Source of the DNA: Holophagales bacterium
Lineage (GTDB): Bacteria > Acidobacteriota > Thermoanaerobaculia > Multivoradales > Multivoraceae
NCBI GenBank assembly: GCA_009843505.1
Contig: VYDI01000008.1
Coordinates: forward strand, 62,001-126,000
Direction: 5' to 3'
DNA: 64,000 nucleotides
The number at the start of each line of letters is the position of its first letter. Position 1 is the stretch's first letter. This document shows positions 24,876 to 34,594 of this stretch, one piece after another. The notes under the pieces were generated by a model that saw only the letters and a program-made list of their open reading frames with translations, was not told the origin of the DNA and did no database searches. The translations under genes were made by a program, and so were the position numbers.

Positions 24876-27064
24876 ACTCTCTTCGCGCCCTGGTGTCGCG
24901 GCTTGGGTGTGTCGCGGTGCTGACCGCACTGGCCTGCGGTCCGTCACCGTCACCGGAAGCGGGGAGGGCGGGCAATGCGGTCAGCCCTCCGATCGTCCTC
25001 ATCTCGATCGACACCCTGCGCTCCGACCGACTGCCTGCTTACGGATACGAGGGTGTCGAGACGCCGGCGATCGACCGGTTGGCCGCCGGCGGCGTGCTGT
25101 TCGAGCGGGCCTACTCGCACGTCAACGTGACGCTGCCGTCCCACGCCAGCATCTTCACCGGCCTGCTGCCGTCCCAGCACGGCGTACGCGACAACGCGGG
25201 TTACCGCCTCGACGAGGCGGTGCCGACGTTGGCGGCGGAGCTCAACCGGCACGGGTACGCGACCGGCGGTTTCGTGTCGTCGTACGTGCTCCGTGCCGGG
25301 ACGGGAATCGGTCGTGGATTCGAGGTCTACGACGACGGCGTGGGGTTCGAGACGGGCCGCCAGTTGGGGCAGATCCAGCGCGCCGGGACCGAAACCCTGG
25401 CGGCAGCCATGGACTGGGTCAACGAGGTGGCGGACGAGCCGTTCTTTCTCTTTCTGCACCTGTACGAGCCGCATGCTCCCTACGAGCCGCCGCCGCCGTT
25501 CGCCGACCGCTACGGGAATCCGTACGACGGTGAGGTGGCGGCCGCTGACGCGGTGGTGGGCGAGCTGATCCAGCGCCTGGAAGAGCTGGGGGTGTACGAG
25601 GACGCTCTCGTCGTCCTGCTCTCCGACCACGGCGAGGGCTTGATGGACCACGGTGAGATGGATCACCTGATCCTCATCTACCGGGAAGTGCTGCAGGTGC
25701 CGCTGATCGTCAAGCTGCCCCAGGGAGAGCGGGCCGGTGAACGCGTCGCGGCCAACGCGCAGCTCAGCGACGTGGCGCCGGCGATCTACTCGGTCCTCGG
25801 GCTGAAGCCGCCGGCGGAGACGGCCGGGATCGACCTGCTGGGTCTGAATGAGGCGCAGGCCGGCGAGCCGCTCCGGCAGATCGTGTCCGAGAGCGTCTAC
25901 CCGCGGATCCACTTCGGTTGGAGTGAACTCGCCTCGATCGTCGAGGGGGACCTGCACTTCATCGAATCGCCCGATCCGGAGCTGTTCAGGCTGTCGGAGG
26001 ATCCGCTGGAGCGGAACAACGTCATCCAGGAGGAACGCGCCGCGGCCCGGCGGTTCCGGGCCGTGCTGGCGGAGATCGACCGGACGCTGGCTTCACCGGT
26101 CGAGGACGATCCCGAGACCCGGCAGCGACTGGAGTCGCTCGGCTACCTGTCGGGAGGTGCGCGCGCCGCTGAAGGTCCTCTCCCGGATCCCAAGAGCCGC
26201 ATGGGAGTCGTCGCCGATCTGGGGCGGGCTTCGCGCCTGATCGGCAGTGGCGACCTGGAGGAGGCCGAGGCGGCGTTGCAGGCCGTCCTCCAGCAGGAGC
26301 CGCAGCTCGTCCTCGCCTGGCAGCAGTTGGGCGATGTCCTGGAGCGCCGCCGCCGGCCGAAGCAGGCGCTGGAGGCTTACCGCAGGGCGTTCGAGGTCTC
26401 TTCCGGCGACGCGACCAGCGCCGGGCTCAAGGTGGCGGAGCTGCTGCTGCTCGAAGGCCGTGTCGCCGAGGCGCGGGAGCATGCGCTGGCCGTCGTGGAG
26501 CGGGCGCCCATGGCCAACGACGTGCTCGCCCAGGCGGCCCTGTTCGAAGACGACCTGGCGGCGGCCGAAGAGTACCTGCAGCTCGCGATTGCCGGACGGG
26601 GCCCCCAGGTAGCCCCGCTGATCACGAAACTGGCCTGGCTGAACAGGCAGGACCGCTTCGAGGAGAGCGCGTCCCTGAGCGATGAAGTGCTGGCGGAGTT
26701 CGGCGCGCGCAGCGACCGGGGAGTACTCGGTCACCTGTACCTCTACCGCGGCACCGCGCTGGCCGCGCAGGGCCGCGAACCAGAAGCCGAGAGCGCCTAC
26801 CGGGAGGCGATCGCGCTGCGACCCGAGCTTCTCGGTGCGTACTCGTCGCTGGCCTTCCTCCAGGCACTTACGGGTCGTGGCGCCGAGGTCGGCCGGACCC
26901 TGCAGGAGATGGTGACGGTGAACCCGAATCCCGGCGCCTATGCGGAGGCGGTGCGAGCGCTGCGGGCGATGAACGATCCGCGCTCGGCGGACGGCGTGCT
27001 CGGCGAGGCCCTCCGGCAGTGGCCGGAGGCGGAAGAACTGCGGCTGCTCGCCGGCTCGCGCTGA
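24872..27064 (+). CDS. Sulfatase-fold/TPR fusion lipoprotein, Thr nucleophile
   Basis: A 730-aa lipoprotein (lipobox LTALAC, Cys22). Residues about 40-420 are an alkaline phosphatase/sulfatase-superfamily domain: LISIDTLRSDRLPAYGY (Asp47 metal ligand), VTLPSHASIFTG, HLYEPHAPYEPP and LLSDHGEGLMDHGE. The position that carries Cys or Ser in true sulfatases (CxPxR) is TLPSH with Thr87, so formylglycine cannot form; a phosphodiesterase or transferase chemistry is more likely. Residues about 450-725 are TPR repeats. GTG 24872 overlaps the upstream stop as GTGA; the frame continues further upstream but only as noise inside the neighbour. A second gene of the same architecture lies at 39215. Confidence 0.88.
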   Translation: MNSLRALVSRLGCVAVLTALACGPSPSPEAGRAGNAVSPPIVLISIDTLRSDRLPAYGYEGVETPAIDRLAAGGVLFERAYSHVNVTLPSHASIFTGLLPSQHGVRDNAGYRLDEAVPTLAAELNRHGYATGGFVSSYVLRAGTGIGRGFEVYDDGVGFETGRQLGQIQRAGTETLAAAMDWVNEVADEPFFLFLHLYEPHAPYEPPPPFADRYGNPYDGEVAAADAVVGELIQRLEELGVYEDALVVLLSDHGEGLMDHGEMDHLILIYREVLQVPLIVKLPQGERAGERVAANAQLSDVAPAIYSVLGLKPPAETAGIDLLGLNEAQAGEPLRQIVSESVYPRIHFGWSELASIVEGDLHFIESPDPELFRLSEDPLERNNVIQEERAAARRFRAVLAEIDRTLASPVEDDPETRQRLESLGYLSGGARAAEGPLPDPKSRMGVVADLGRASRLIGSGDLEEAEAALQAVLQQEPQLVLAWQQLGDVLERRRRPKQALEAYRRAFEVSSGDATSAGLKVAELLLLEGRVAEAREHALAVVERAPMANDVLAQAALFEDDLAAAEEYLQLAIAGRGPQVAPLITKLAWLNRQDRFEESASLSDEVLAEFGARSDRGVLGHLYLYRGTALAAQGREPEAESAYREAIALRPELLGAYSSLAFLQALTGRGAEVGRTLQEMVTVNPNPGAYAEAVRALRAMNDPRSADGVLGEALRQWPEAEELRLLAGSR

Positions 27065-27066
27065 GT

Positions 27067-27078
27067 TAGTCTGTGTTC
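27067..27078 (+). promoter_or_regulatory. TANNNT -10 box, leaderless VWA gene
   Basis: TAGTCT (27067-27072) sits exactly 6 nt before ATG 27079, directly after the stop of the sulfatase-fold/TPR gene (27064). No Shine-Dalgarno sequence is present. Confidence 0.42.
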
Positions 27079-28887
27079 ATGGTCGTAGCGATGCGTGCCG
27101 CCGTCCTCGCTTGCTGGTTGCTGGCCGGGTTCCCCGCGGTCGCCCAGCAGGAAGCCGCCCGTGGACCGTCCGGCCCCGGTTTCACCGAGACGGTCGATGT
27201 GCGGGTGATCAACATCGACGTCTACGTCACCGGCGCCGATGGCCTGCCGGTGCGTGGTCTCGGGCCCGATGATTTCGAACTCCGCGTTGACGGCAGGCCG
27301 GTCCCGATCAGCAACTTCTACGCCGTGGAGCTGCGGGACGACGACCTCTTCGTGCGCCGCGGAGGCGAAGTCGAGGCGCGGCCGCTGGCGCCGGTACCGG
27401 CGGCGGATCCGCGCGAAGTTGACCGACTCCGCCGGGAACCCGCGGCCGTTCCACCGGAGCAGGCTCTTCACGTCGCGTTCTACATCGACAACTTCAATCT
27501 CACGCAGTTCAATCGCAACCGCGTCATGCGCGAGCTGCGAGCCTTCATTCGGGAGCACCTGCGTCCCGAGGACCAGGTCATGCTGGCCACTTCCGACCCC
27601 GGACTCAACCTCCGCATGCCGTTCACGAACGACCGGGACCGGTTGAACCGGGCGCTGCTCGAGCTGGAGGAGGTTTCCGCCCAGAGGATCCACCGGAACA
27701 ACGAGCGCCGTGACCTGATTGGCAACATCAACGACGTCAACAACGAGATGAGCCGGGAGGACCGGCCCGAGGTCGTCGACGCGATCCGGGCCGGCCAGTC
27801 GATCGGCGGTGGCGCCAACTACGCGCGCAACCAGTTGATGGCTTACGCGGGCTCCGTCCGCAACGATACGAACCTCTCGATCAACGCGCTGTCGCGTGTC
27901 GTCGAGAACCTCTCCGCGACTCCCGGTCGCAAGGCGCTCGTCTACGTCGCCGACGGGGTTCCGATGATCGCGGGTGAGGACATCTTCTACTTCGTCGAGC
28001 AGCTCTACGAGAGGTCGATCTCCCTGATCGAGATGACGGAGTACGACCTGTCTCGGCGCTTCCAGCAGCTAGCGGCGGGAGCGAACGCGAACCGCACCAG
28101 CTTCTACACGATCGATGCCCGCGGCCTGACGGTCCTGTCCCAGAGCACGGTAGCCGGCCAGGTCGCCGGGGCGCCCGGCCAGGCGTCGCTGATCGACCAG
28201 ATCCAGGTCACGAACCTGCAGGCGCCGCTGCAACTCATGGCGGAGGAAACCGGGGGGCGCGCGGTAGTCAATGCGAACCGCGTGATGCCCGACCTGCTCA
28301 AGATCGCGGACGACTTCCGCAACTACTACTCCCTGGGCTACATGCCGACAACGGCCGACACGGGCCGCTATCACCGGATCGACGTTCGCTGGAAGGACAG
28401 GCCCCGGGGCGCTTCCGTGCGTTTCCGCAAGGGCTATCGGGCGAAGAGCGTCGAGTCGCGGATGATCGAGGGGACCAAGTCCGCGCTGAACCTGAACATG
28501 CAGACGAACCCGCTTGGCGTACAGGTGGACAGTCTGCCTGCGAAGCGACGTGCGGACGGCAACTTCGACGTGCCGGTCCTGATCGCGGTGCCGTGGAAGG
28601 AGCTCGCGTTGATTCCGCGCGACGGTGCCCACCACGGCCGCATTCAGCTCTGGCTCGCGGCCAAGGACGAGGAGGGTCGGGCAACGGAACCGCAACGGAC
28701 GGAGTTGACGATCGCGGTTCCGGAGGACCGGGTGTCGGAGATCGAGAACGGTTCGTGGCGCTACGGTGTCGAGCTGACGATGGAGTCCGGCTACCACGAC
28801 CTCGGCGTTGGACTGCGTGACGACGTCGGTGGCCGGCAGGCGTTCCTGCGCGGCGGCATCAACGTCGGCGCCGGCGCCGCCAGGTAG
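27079..28887 (+). CDS. VWA domain-containing exported protein (Acidobacterial type)
   Basis: A 602-aa exported protein with a signal peptide (MVVAMRAAVLACWLLAGFPA, cut near AVAQQ). It belongs to the VWFA-related family common in Acidobacteria: an N-terminal VRVINIDVYVTGADGLPVRGL.PDDFEL segment, a VWA-like core with FYIDNFNLTQFNR and LVYVADGVP, then a beta-rich C-terminal part. The metal site DxSxS is degenerate here (DNFNL), so cation-dependent binding is doubtful. The core also contains a long polar insertion (about 215-255). ATG 27079 is favoured over GTG 27073 because of the TANNNT box spacing. It is convergent with the next VWA gene. Confidence 0.88.
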   Translation: MVVAMRAAVLACWLLAGFPAVAQQEAARGPSGPGFTETVDVRVINIDVYVTGADGLPVRGLGPDDFELRVDGRPVPISNFYAVELRDDDLFVRRGGEVEARPLAPVPAADPREVDRLRREPAAVPPEQALHVAFYIDNFNLTQFNRNRVMRELRAFIREHLRPEDQVMLATSDPGLNLRMPFTNDRDRLNRALLELEEVSAQRIHRNNERRDLIGNINDVNNEMSREDRPEVVDAIRAGQSIGGGANYARNQLMAYAGSVRNDTNLSINALSRVVENLSATPGRKALVYVADGVPMIAGEDIFYFVEQLYERSISLIEMTEYDLSRRFQQLAAGANANRTSFYTIDARGLTVLSQSTVAGQVAGAPGQASLIDQIQVTNLQAPLQLMAEETGGRAVVNANRVMPDLLKIADDFRNYYSLGYMPTTADTGRYHRIDVRWKDRPRGASVRFRKGYRAKSVESRMIEGTKSALNLNMQTNPLGVQVDSLPAKRRADGNFDVPVLIAVPWKELALIPRDGAHHGRIQLWLAAKDEEGRATEPQRTELTIAVPEDRVSEIENGSWRYGVELTMESGYHDLGVGLRDDVGGRQAFLRGGINVGAGAAR

Positions 28888-28907
28888 GTCGTGGCCTAAC
28901 TGGGTAC

Positions 28908-28925
28908 GCCGGCGTCCCCGCCGGC
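28908..28925. terminator. Hairpin between convergent VWA genes
   Basis: GCCGGCG (28908-28914) and CGCCGGC (28919-28925) form a perfect 7-bp GC stem with a TCCC loop in the 56-bp gap between convergent genes. Only a weak T-run (TTCT) follows, so it may be a bidirectional transcription stop or a REP-like hairpin. Confidence 0.4.
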
Positions 28926-28943
28926 TTCTGGACTCTGTCGCTG

Positions 28944-31124
28944 CTAGAGCACCCGGATCGGCGTCGAGGAGGAGAGTTCCTGGTTCGCCTGATCGGTGAC
29001 CACGACGGACAGCGTGTAGTCGCCGGCGGAGAGCTTCCTGCCGGCGATGAACACGCCGGAGAGCTGGGACAGGCCTGAACCGGCCTGAGCGCCGGGGGCG
29101 AGCACGATCTCGCCGCCGTCGGCGACCTGTTGGCCGTCCGAGTCGAAGACCTGGGTCCGCACGGAAACGGGGCCTGCGCCCAGGTTCATGCCGACCAGGC
29201 TGATCGGCGTCTCGCCGCCGGCAGTGACCTCAGGCCTGGCCGCCGGGATGAAGGGCTCTCCGCTGCGCAGGAAGGGGAACGCGACGTCGCGGCGCTGCTC
29301 GGATTCCTCCTCGCGCAGCAGAACCCACTTGCCGGGTTGCTCCGGAAAGAGGGGCGGCTGGAGGGCCGGCGTTGATCCGGGGACCTGGAGCACCGAGGTG
29401 CTCAGCGCCCTGCGCCCGGTCGCGTCGTTGCGGAGCAGGACTCGCACCGAGTACTCACCCGGGTCGAGGTCGAAGTGACCCCAGTACTTCAGGCCGCTCT
29501 GGCGCAGGGCGGGGCCCGCCTGGCCAGCGTCGAGACCCATCGCGCGGACGAAGAAGTCGCGGACGATGCCGTGCTCGTCCAGGGCGTAGGCGTAGATCTG
29601 GAGGGGCAGGGTGCCGCCCTGCAAGCCTGCCAGCAGATCCTCCCCCCGGGCCTCGATCAGCACGGGAGCGTAGGCCTTGCCGCTGTCGGCGGCAAAGCCC
29701 GCGCTGAGCACCGTCGTGTCGATTTCACCCGCCTCGACGCCACCCATCACCTGCTGGGCCGAGCTCATGGCCCGTTCGAAGGGGCTGGTTTCGGCATAGG
29801 GCTTCGGGGCGTAGTAGCCGGGCCGGTGAACGACCCTGGTCCCGCGCGGGGCGTCCTTGATCCGCACCCGTAGCCGGTTGAACTTGCCGTCGTACTTCAG
29901 GTCCCTGGGCTGGAATGCGAGCAGGTAGGTCACGCTCGTACGGTCCAGCACCTCGGACATGGCGTCGCCCAGGTTGCCGAAGTTGGCGAACATCTCGCCG
30001 CCGGTGTCATTGGCCATCATGAACAGGGAAGCCCGGTTGCTCTGACCCTCGGTCTGGACTTCGCCGCTAACGTCCACGGCCTGAATGCTGCAGTTCGCTT
30101 CCCGGAACATGCTGAGCATCCGGTTCATCGTGTTCTGAGCCGAGCTGCTGCCGAACAGCACCTCGTTGTCGACTTCCCAGGACCGCCCGCTCGTCACGGC
30201 CTCCTGTCTCTCCAGGATGTCGGCCTGTTCACTGCCCGTCATGCCCTGCTGGCCCACCAGGATCGAGGAATCGAAACCCTCGGACAGGAAGACGACGTGT
30301 TTGCGGCCCTCCACCGACTGCATCCAGGCGGCGAGTTCGCCCATGCCGGCGGTGAGCGCGGCGACGTGGCTGGCCGCCCGGCCGCGCTCCGCGGTGCCCT
30401 GCAGGTTCTGCAGCTCCCGCAGGGCCTGGGAGAGCATCGAATCCGCGTCGACGGCGGCGGCGGCGCCCGCGGCGCCGCCGAGATCGGAGTTGGTCGGTTG
30501 ATTGCCGCTCAGATCGCCCACGACCAGGCCCAGCGGATCGCGAATCGCCTCCCCGGTTTCGATCTTGCCCAGGCTGCGGATCGCCTGGCGGATCTGGCTG
30601 CGGTCCGAAGTGAAGCCCAGCACCAGCCGGGGCCGGGTGTCATAGACGGCGAGGGCCACCAGATCGGTGGGATGGAGTTCAGTCAGGACGAGGTCGGCTG
30701 CGGCCTGCTGGGCCCGCCCGACGGAGTCGGGAGTGGTGAAGAACAGATCGAACAGGAGCAGGAAGTGCCGCCTGGCTGCCGCCGGCACGGGTTCTTCCGT
30801 CGGCTTGCCCTCCAGGGTCGACAGGTCGACGACGTCGAAGCCGGTGATCTCCACCGGCCTGCGGCCGTCCAGGAGCTCGAAGTCGTTCCGGGTGAGGCCG
30901 CGAAGCGGGTCTCCGGAACTGATCACCTGAACCGGGACCTCGACGACGGTGACCGTGGCCGTGTCGCTGAACTGCGCCTGTCGCTGTCGCCGCCCGCGCT
31001 GGGCGTCGGCGGCGGCGGCCAGCAGGAGCGCTGCGGCGCAGAGCAAGGCCGCCGCGGGACGGATTACACGGACACCAGGTGCCGCGGTGGGGAAAGTCGG
31101 GGTCGTGAGCCTGCGGTCGTCCAT
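28944..31124 (-). CDS. VWA domain-containing exported protein
   Basis: A 726-aa exported protein, paralogous to the gene upstream of it. A signal sequence (about 20-42, ending AAADAQ) is followed by VEVPVQVISSGDPLRGLTRNDFELLDG, then the VWA core with HFLLLFDLFFTTPDSVGRA, KHVVFLSEGFDSS and YLLAFQPRDLKYDGKFNRLRVRIK. The DxSxS metal motif is replaced by DLFFT. The C-terminal third (about 470-726) holds beta-sandwich segments. A Shine-Dalgarno sequence (AAGGAGCC) precedes the ATG. It is the last gene of a minus-strand unit with another VWA protein (17-bp gap) and a TPR lipoprotein. Function unknown; surface binding or envelope stress sensing are possibilities. Confidence 0.88.
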   Translation of the reverse strand: MDDRRLTTPTFPTAAPGVRVIRPAAALLCAAALLLAAAADAQRGRRQRQAQFSDTATVTVVEVPVQVISSGDPLRGLTRNDFELLDGRRPVEITGFDVVDLSTLEGKPTEEPVPAAARRHFLLLFDLFFTTPDSVGRAQQAAADLVLTELHPTDLVALAVYDTRPRLVLGFTSDRSQIRQAIRSLGKIETGEAIRDPLGLVVGDLSGNQPTNSDLGGAAGAAAAVDADSMLSQALRELQNLQGTAERGRAASHVAALTAGMGELAAWMQSVEGRKHVVFLSEGFDSSILVGQQGMTGSEQADILERQEAVTSGRSWEVDNEVLFGSSSAQNTMNRMLSMFREANCSIQAVDVSGEVQTEGQSNRASLFMMANDTGGEMFANFGNLGDAMSEVLDRTSVTYLLAFQPRDLKYDGKFNRLRVRIKDAPRGTRVVHRPGYYAPKPYAETSPFERAMSSAQQVMGGVEAGEIDTTVLSAGFAADSGKAYAPVLIEARGEDLLAGLQGGTLPLQIYAYALDEHGIVRDFFVRAMGLDAGQAGPALRQSGLKYWGHFDLDPGEYSVRVLLRNDATGRRALSTSVLQVPGSTPALQPPLFPEQPGKWVLLREEESEQRRDVAFPFLRSGEPFIPAARPEVTAGGETPISLVGMNLGAGPVSVRTQVFDSDGQQVADGGEIVLAPGAQAGSGLSQLSGVFIAGRKLSAGDYTLSVVVTDQANQELSSSTPIRVL

Positions 31125-31141
31125 TCCAGGGGCTCCTTGGT

Positions 31142-33397
31142 TCAGTTCAGCACCCTCAGCGGGATCGAGTTTGCCGAACGGGCTTGCGTTGCCGCCTCGA
31201 TCACGGCGACCTCCAGAGTGTAGTCGCCGTTGGGCAAGTCGGTGGGATCGAAGGCGGCCACGAGCTTGTCGAGGCCTGGTATCCCGGTAACGGTGCGCTC
31301 TCTCAGTGAGAGTTCCCCGCCTTCGACCCGTTCTCCGGCGGACGTGGTCACCGTGGCCTCGAGGTCCAGGTCGCCCTGGCCCAGGTTGTAGCCGACCAGG
31401 CAGATCTCGGCGCCGGTCCCGGTTCGGCCGGAGCGAACCAGCGGCACGACGGAAGGCACGTACGGCTCGCCGTTTACCGTGAAGGGGTACACGGTGGTCT
31501 TCGCGTACTGGTCGGCGGGTTGCTCACGGACCAGGAACCAGCTTCCCGCCTCTTCGTGGAAGAAGGGCGGCAGGAGCGTCGGTTCGCCGGAGCCGAAGGA
31601 GGGTACGTGGAGTTCCACCGCCTCGACGCCGGTGTTGCCGGTGGCGCTGTTACGAACCAGGACGCGAACGAGGTGGTCACCGGGGAGGAGTTCCAGGTGG
31701 CCGTAGTACTTGAGGCCCGTGTTGGCGAAGGCGTCCTCGCGGCCGGTCAGATCGAGAGTCACTACGCGGCTGAAGAAGTCGCGCATCTCGTTGTTCTCGT
31801 CGGTCACGTAGGCGTAGATCTCGACCGGCAGTCGCGCCGGCTGATGGTCCCGGAGCAGCGACTCGCCGCCGATCTCGACGATCACCGGAACGTAGGCGAG
31901 CTGGTCGCCGGCGCGAAACGGCGCCGCCAGCACTTCGATCTCCAGGTCGTCCCGCTCCTCGGCCGCGGCGATCAGGTCGGAGGCCAGGAGGCGCTTCTCC
32001 ATCGGGTGTAACTCGAGAAAGGGACGTGGCGTGTAGTAGCCCATGCGGTGCGAGATCTGGGCCCCTTTGGGCGCCCGTGCCCGCACCTTGATTCGCCGGT
32101 GGTCGCCGGGCTCGCCAAGGTCGGCAGGTACGAAGCTCAACAGGTAGGTGACGGTGGACGACTCGAGCACTTCGCCGAGTTCGGCGCCGAAGTCGTTGGC
32201 ATCCTCGTGCAGTTCCCCACCCGTTTCGTTCGCCAGGTAGAAGAGGGCGTCGCGATGCACGATACGGGTCCGGTGTTCAGCCGGCGTGTCGGCTCGAAGT
32301 CCGGAGATGTCGACCGTGTGAATGACCGTGTTCGCCCTCTGGAACTCCCTGAGCATGCGGTTGACCTGGCCCTGGAGCTGCGTGTTGCCGTAGCGGTTGT
32401 CCGTGTCGACGCGGAAGTACTCACCGGACACGATCGCGTCCTGCTCGCGGTTCATCTCCTCGTCGAAGTGGTCGGGCTGACGCCCGAACAGCAGCCGGCC
32501 GTCGAATCCCTCCGAGAAGAGAACGACGTGCTTCCGGCCTTCTACGCTGGCGAGGATGCGCGCCATCTCCTGGAGAGAAGCGGTCCAGCTCGAGATCTGG
32601 CCTCGGGCATAGCTCTTCTCGTACTTCTCCATCTCGTTCCCGATCACGCGCAGATACGCGTCGAGGTCTCGCATGGCGAGGATCTCGTCGTTCACGCCGC
32701 CGACGTCGAGCGCGCCCGGCGTGGAGCCGGCACTGGGCGTGTCGATCAGGAAGCCGAGAGGGTCCTTCGCGGCCAGGTGCAGGAGGCGGGGATTGCCCAG
32801 GGTCGCGATCGCGCGGGCCAGTTGCGCCCGATCCGGGGTGAAGGTGACGAGCAACTGCGGCCCGCTCTCCACGGTGTGGACGGCGACAGCGGCCAGGTCC
32901 GCAGGATGCATGTGCTCGAGCACGAAGTCCTGCGCGGCGGCCCGCGCCTTGGCGACCGACGTCGGCGCCGAGAAGGAGAGATCGAACAGGAACAGGAAGT
33001 GCCGGCGCGCGGCCGGCGGGATGCCGTAGTCGTTCTCGATCACGCGGCGTTCGTCCGGCGTGATCACGTCGAGGTCGACCACCCGGAAGCCGGTGATCTC
33101 CTGGACTTCGCCTTCGTCGAGAATCTGGAAGTCCGCCGGCTCCAGGCCCCTTACCGGTTCGCCGCTTCTGTTGTAGACGTTGACCGGCACCTGCACCTCG
33201 AACACGGACGCGCGGCCCTCGAACTGGCGCAGCTCGTCCGGACTCTGGGGGGTGACCGGACCCGGGCCGAGCAGCGTCACTGCCGGCGCCAGTACCGCTC
33301 CCGCGAGAAGGGCGGTTCGGGGGCTCTTGCGGGGCCCGTCCGGGCGCCCTGACGACGATTCGGGCTTCATCAGTTCAGATGTCCTGTCCCGGGGCAT
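31142..33397 (-). CDS. VWA domain-containing exported protein with intact metal motif
   Basis: A 751-aa exported protein of the same family. The chosen ATG 33397 is followed by a basic stretch and a hydrophobic core (TALLAGAVLAPAVTLLG). Other in-frame starts are TTG 33409 and ATG 33370. VFEVQVPVNVYNRSGEPVRGL leads to the VWA core, where HFLFLFDLSFSAPTSVAKA keeps the DxSxS metal-site motif that the two paralogues have lost. KHVVLFSEGFDGR and YLLSFVPADLGEPGDHRRIKV follow. The C-terminal layout matches the neighbour (ILVRNSATGN, LVGYNLGQGDLDLEATV). Because only one of the three paralogues can bind a cation, the others may have structural roles; this is inference. Confidence 0.88.
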   Translation of the reverse strand: MPRDRTSELMKPESSSGRPDGPRKSPRTALLAGAVLAPAVTLLGPGPVTPQSPDELRQFEGRASVFEVQVPVNVYNRSGEPVRGLEPADFQILDEGEVQEITGFRVVDLDVITPDERRVIENDYGIPPAARRHFLFLFDLSFSAPTSVAKARAAAQDFVLEHMHPADLAAVAVHTVESGPQLLVTFTPDRAQLARAIATLGNPRLLHLAAKDPLGFLIDTPSAGSTPGALDVGGVNDEILAMRDLDAYLRVIGNEMEKYEKSYARGQISSWTASLQEMARILASVEGRKHVVLFSEGFDGRLLFGRQPDHFDEEMNREQDAIVSGEYFRVDTDNRYGNTQLQGQVNRMLREFQRANTVIHTVDISGLRADTPAEHRTRIVHRDALFYLANETGGELHEDANDFGAELGEVLESSTVTYLLSFVPADLGEPGDHRRIKVRARAPKGAQISHRMGYYTPRPFLELHPMEKRLLASDLIAAAEERDDLEIEVLAAPFRAGDQLAYVPVIVEIGGESLLRDHQPARLPVEIYAYVTDENNEMRDFFSRVVTLDLTGREDAFANTGLKYYGHLELLPGDHLVRVLVRNSATGNTGVEAVELHVPSFGSGEPTLLPPFFHEEAGSWFLVREQPADQYAKTTVYPFTVNGEPYVPSVVPLVRSGRTGTGAEICLVGYNLGQGDLDLEATVTTSAGERVEGGELSLRERTVTGIPGLDKLVAAFDPTDLPNGDYTLEVAVIEAATQARSANSIPLRVLN

Positions 33398-33442
33398 CGT
33401 TTCCGGCAAGGCTAGCAGCTAGTGGACCAATCTGGCCGCGTT

Positions 33443-34594
33443 TCACGGCGCCCCGCGTTCGATCAGCGCCGCGTATCTCCGCGCCTCTTCGTGCGTCGCG
33501 TCCAGCCTCAGCGCGCGTTCGACGTGATGGGTGGCCTCGGCCATCCGACCCGTCGCCAGGTAGACCCGGACCAGTCCGACATGAACCTCCGGAATCTCGG
33601 AATCGGCGCGCAGGGCCTGCCGCATGTAGTCGAGCGCCGTTACGGTGTCGCCGGCCGCCAGCGCCGCGTCGCCCCGATAGACGTAGAAGAACGGACTGGC
33701 TCGATTCAGATCCTCGAGGATGTCCAGAGTCTCGCCGGCCCGGTCGTGACGGGCTTGCAACTGGTAGGCGCGGACGAGGTTGGTCAGCAGGGGCACGTTG
33801 TCCGGGTGAAGCTCCAGCCCCTCCTCGAGAGAGCGCACGGCTGCGTCCAGCCGGCCGCGGCGCAGCGCCACGATCGCGTGGTTGTTGATTGCCTTGTCGA
33901 AGTCGGGCGTCAGGCGGACGGCGATCTCCAGCCAGCGTTCGGCGGCATCCAGGTCGCCGTTCATCAGCGCTTCGGCGCCCAGGTTGTTGTAGTAGTGGCC
34001 GGTGGCCGCGAGGTCGGTGATCGGCCGGAAGTCGCGATAGGACTTGGGCCGGTAGGGGAGGAAGTCGTACGTCGCCATGTCACCGTCCACGTACATGCCG
34101 GCGACGATGTGGCCGCGGCTGACCACGACGCCGTCCTGGTAGTTCCAGCGCTGGTAGTCCTCGACCTCGACGAAGAAGGGATTCAGGCGTCGCTCGCGAC
34201 CGACCGCCACGAACAGGTTGACGAACGAGAGGCAGTTTCCCGTGGCCGTGCCGAAGGTCTCGGTGGCCGTGTGGGTCGGCGTCAGCGCGTACTCCAGGTC
34301 GAGCCATCCGAAGATGAAGTCCAGCACGGCGTCGCGCCTGCGCGCTTCGCTGCCCGCCGGGCTGATGCGGTCGTCGACCGCCTGTCGCAACTCTTCGTCG
34401 ATGGCGAAGGGGACGGTGACTTCCCGCTGCCACTCCGCACCGAGGCGGCGCTCGAACTCGGACGCCAGCGCCAGAGAGCCGTCAAAGGGGACGTAACCGG
34501 CGCAGGCTGTGGCCAGGGCCAGCGGCAGGAGCAGGACGGCGCACCGCCACGGCATGTGCGCGTCGGCGTGGCGGCTTGGACGGGGAGGCTTCAT
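33443..34594 (-). CDS. Transglutaminase-like/TPR lipoprotein
   Basis: A 383-aa lipoprotein; the signal ends LATAC followed by AGYVPFDG. Residues about 95-190 resemble a transglutaminase-like core: TATGNCLSFVNLFVAVGRE supplies Cys, VVSRGHIVAGMYV His and GDMATYDFLP Asp, in the right order. Residues about 205-375 are TPR repeats. The catalytic role (cross-linking, peptide cleavage) is unknown, and a purely structural domain is possible. Start ATG 34594 is chosen over a long Arg-rich extension; ATG 34555 is also possible, and neither has a clear Shine-Dalgarno sequence. It is first in a unit with two VWA genes and ends 45 bp before the next one. Confidence 0.8.
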   Translation of the reverse strand: MKPPRPSRHADAHMPWRCAVLLLPLALATACAGYVPFDGSLALASEFERRLGAEWQREVTVPFAIDEELRQAVDDRISPAGSEARRRDAVLDFIFGWLDLEYALTPTHTATETFGTATGNCLSFVNLFVAVGRERRLNPFFVEVEDYQRWNYQDGVVVSRGHIVAGMYVDGDMATYDFLPYRPKSYRDFRPITDLAATGHYYNNLGAEALMNGDLDAAERWLEIAVRLTPDFDKAINNHAIVALRRGRLDAAVRSLEEGLELHPDNVPLLTNLVRAYQLQARHDRAGETLDILEDLNRASPFFYVYRGDAALAAGDTVTALDYMRQALRADSEIPEVHVGLVRVYLATGRMAEATHHVERALRLDATHEEARRYAALIERGAP

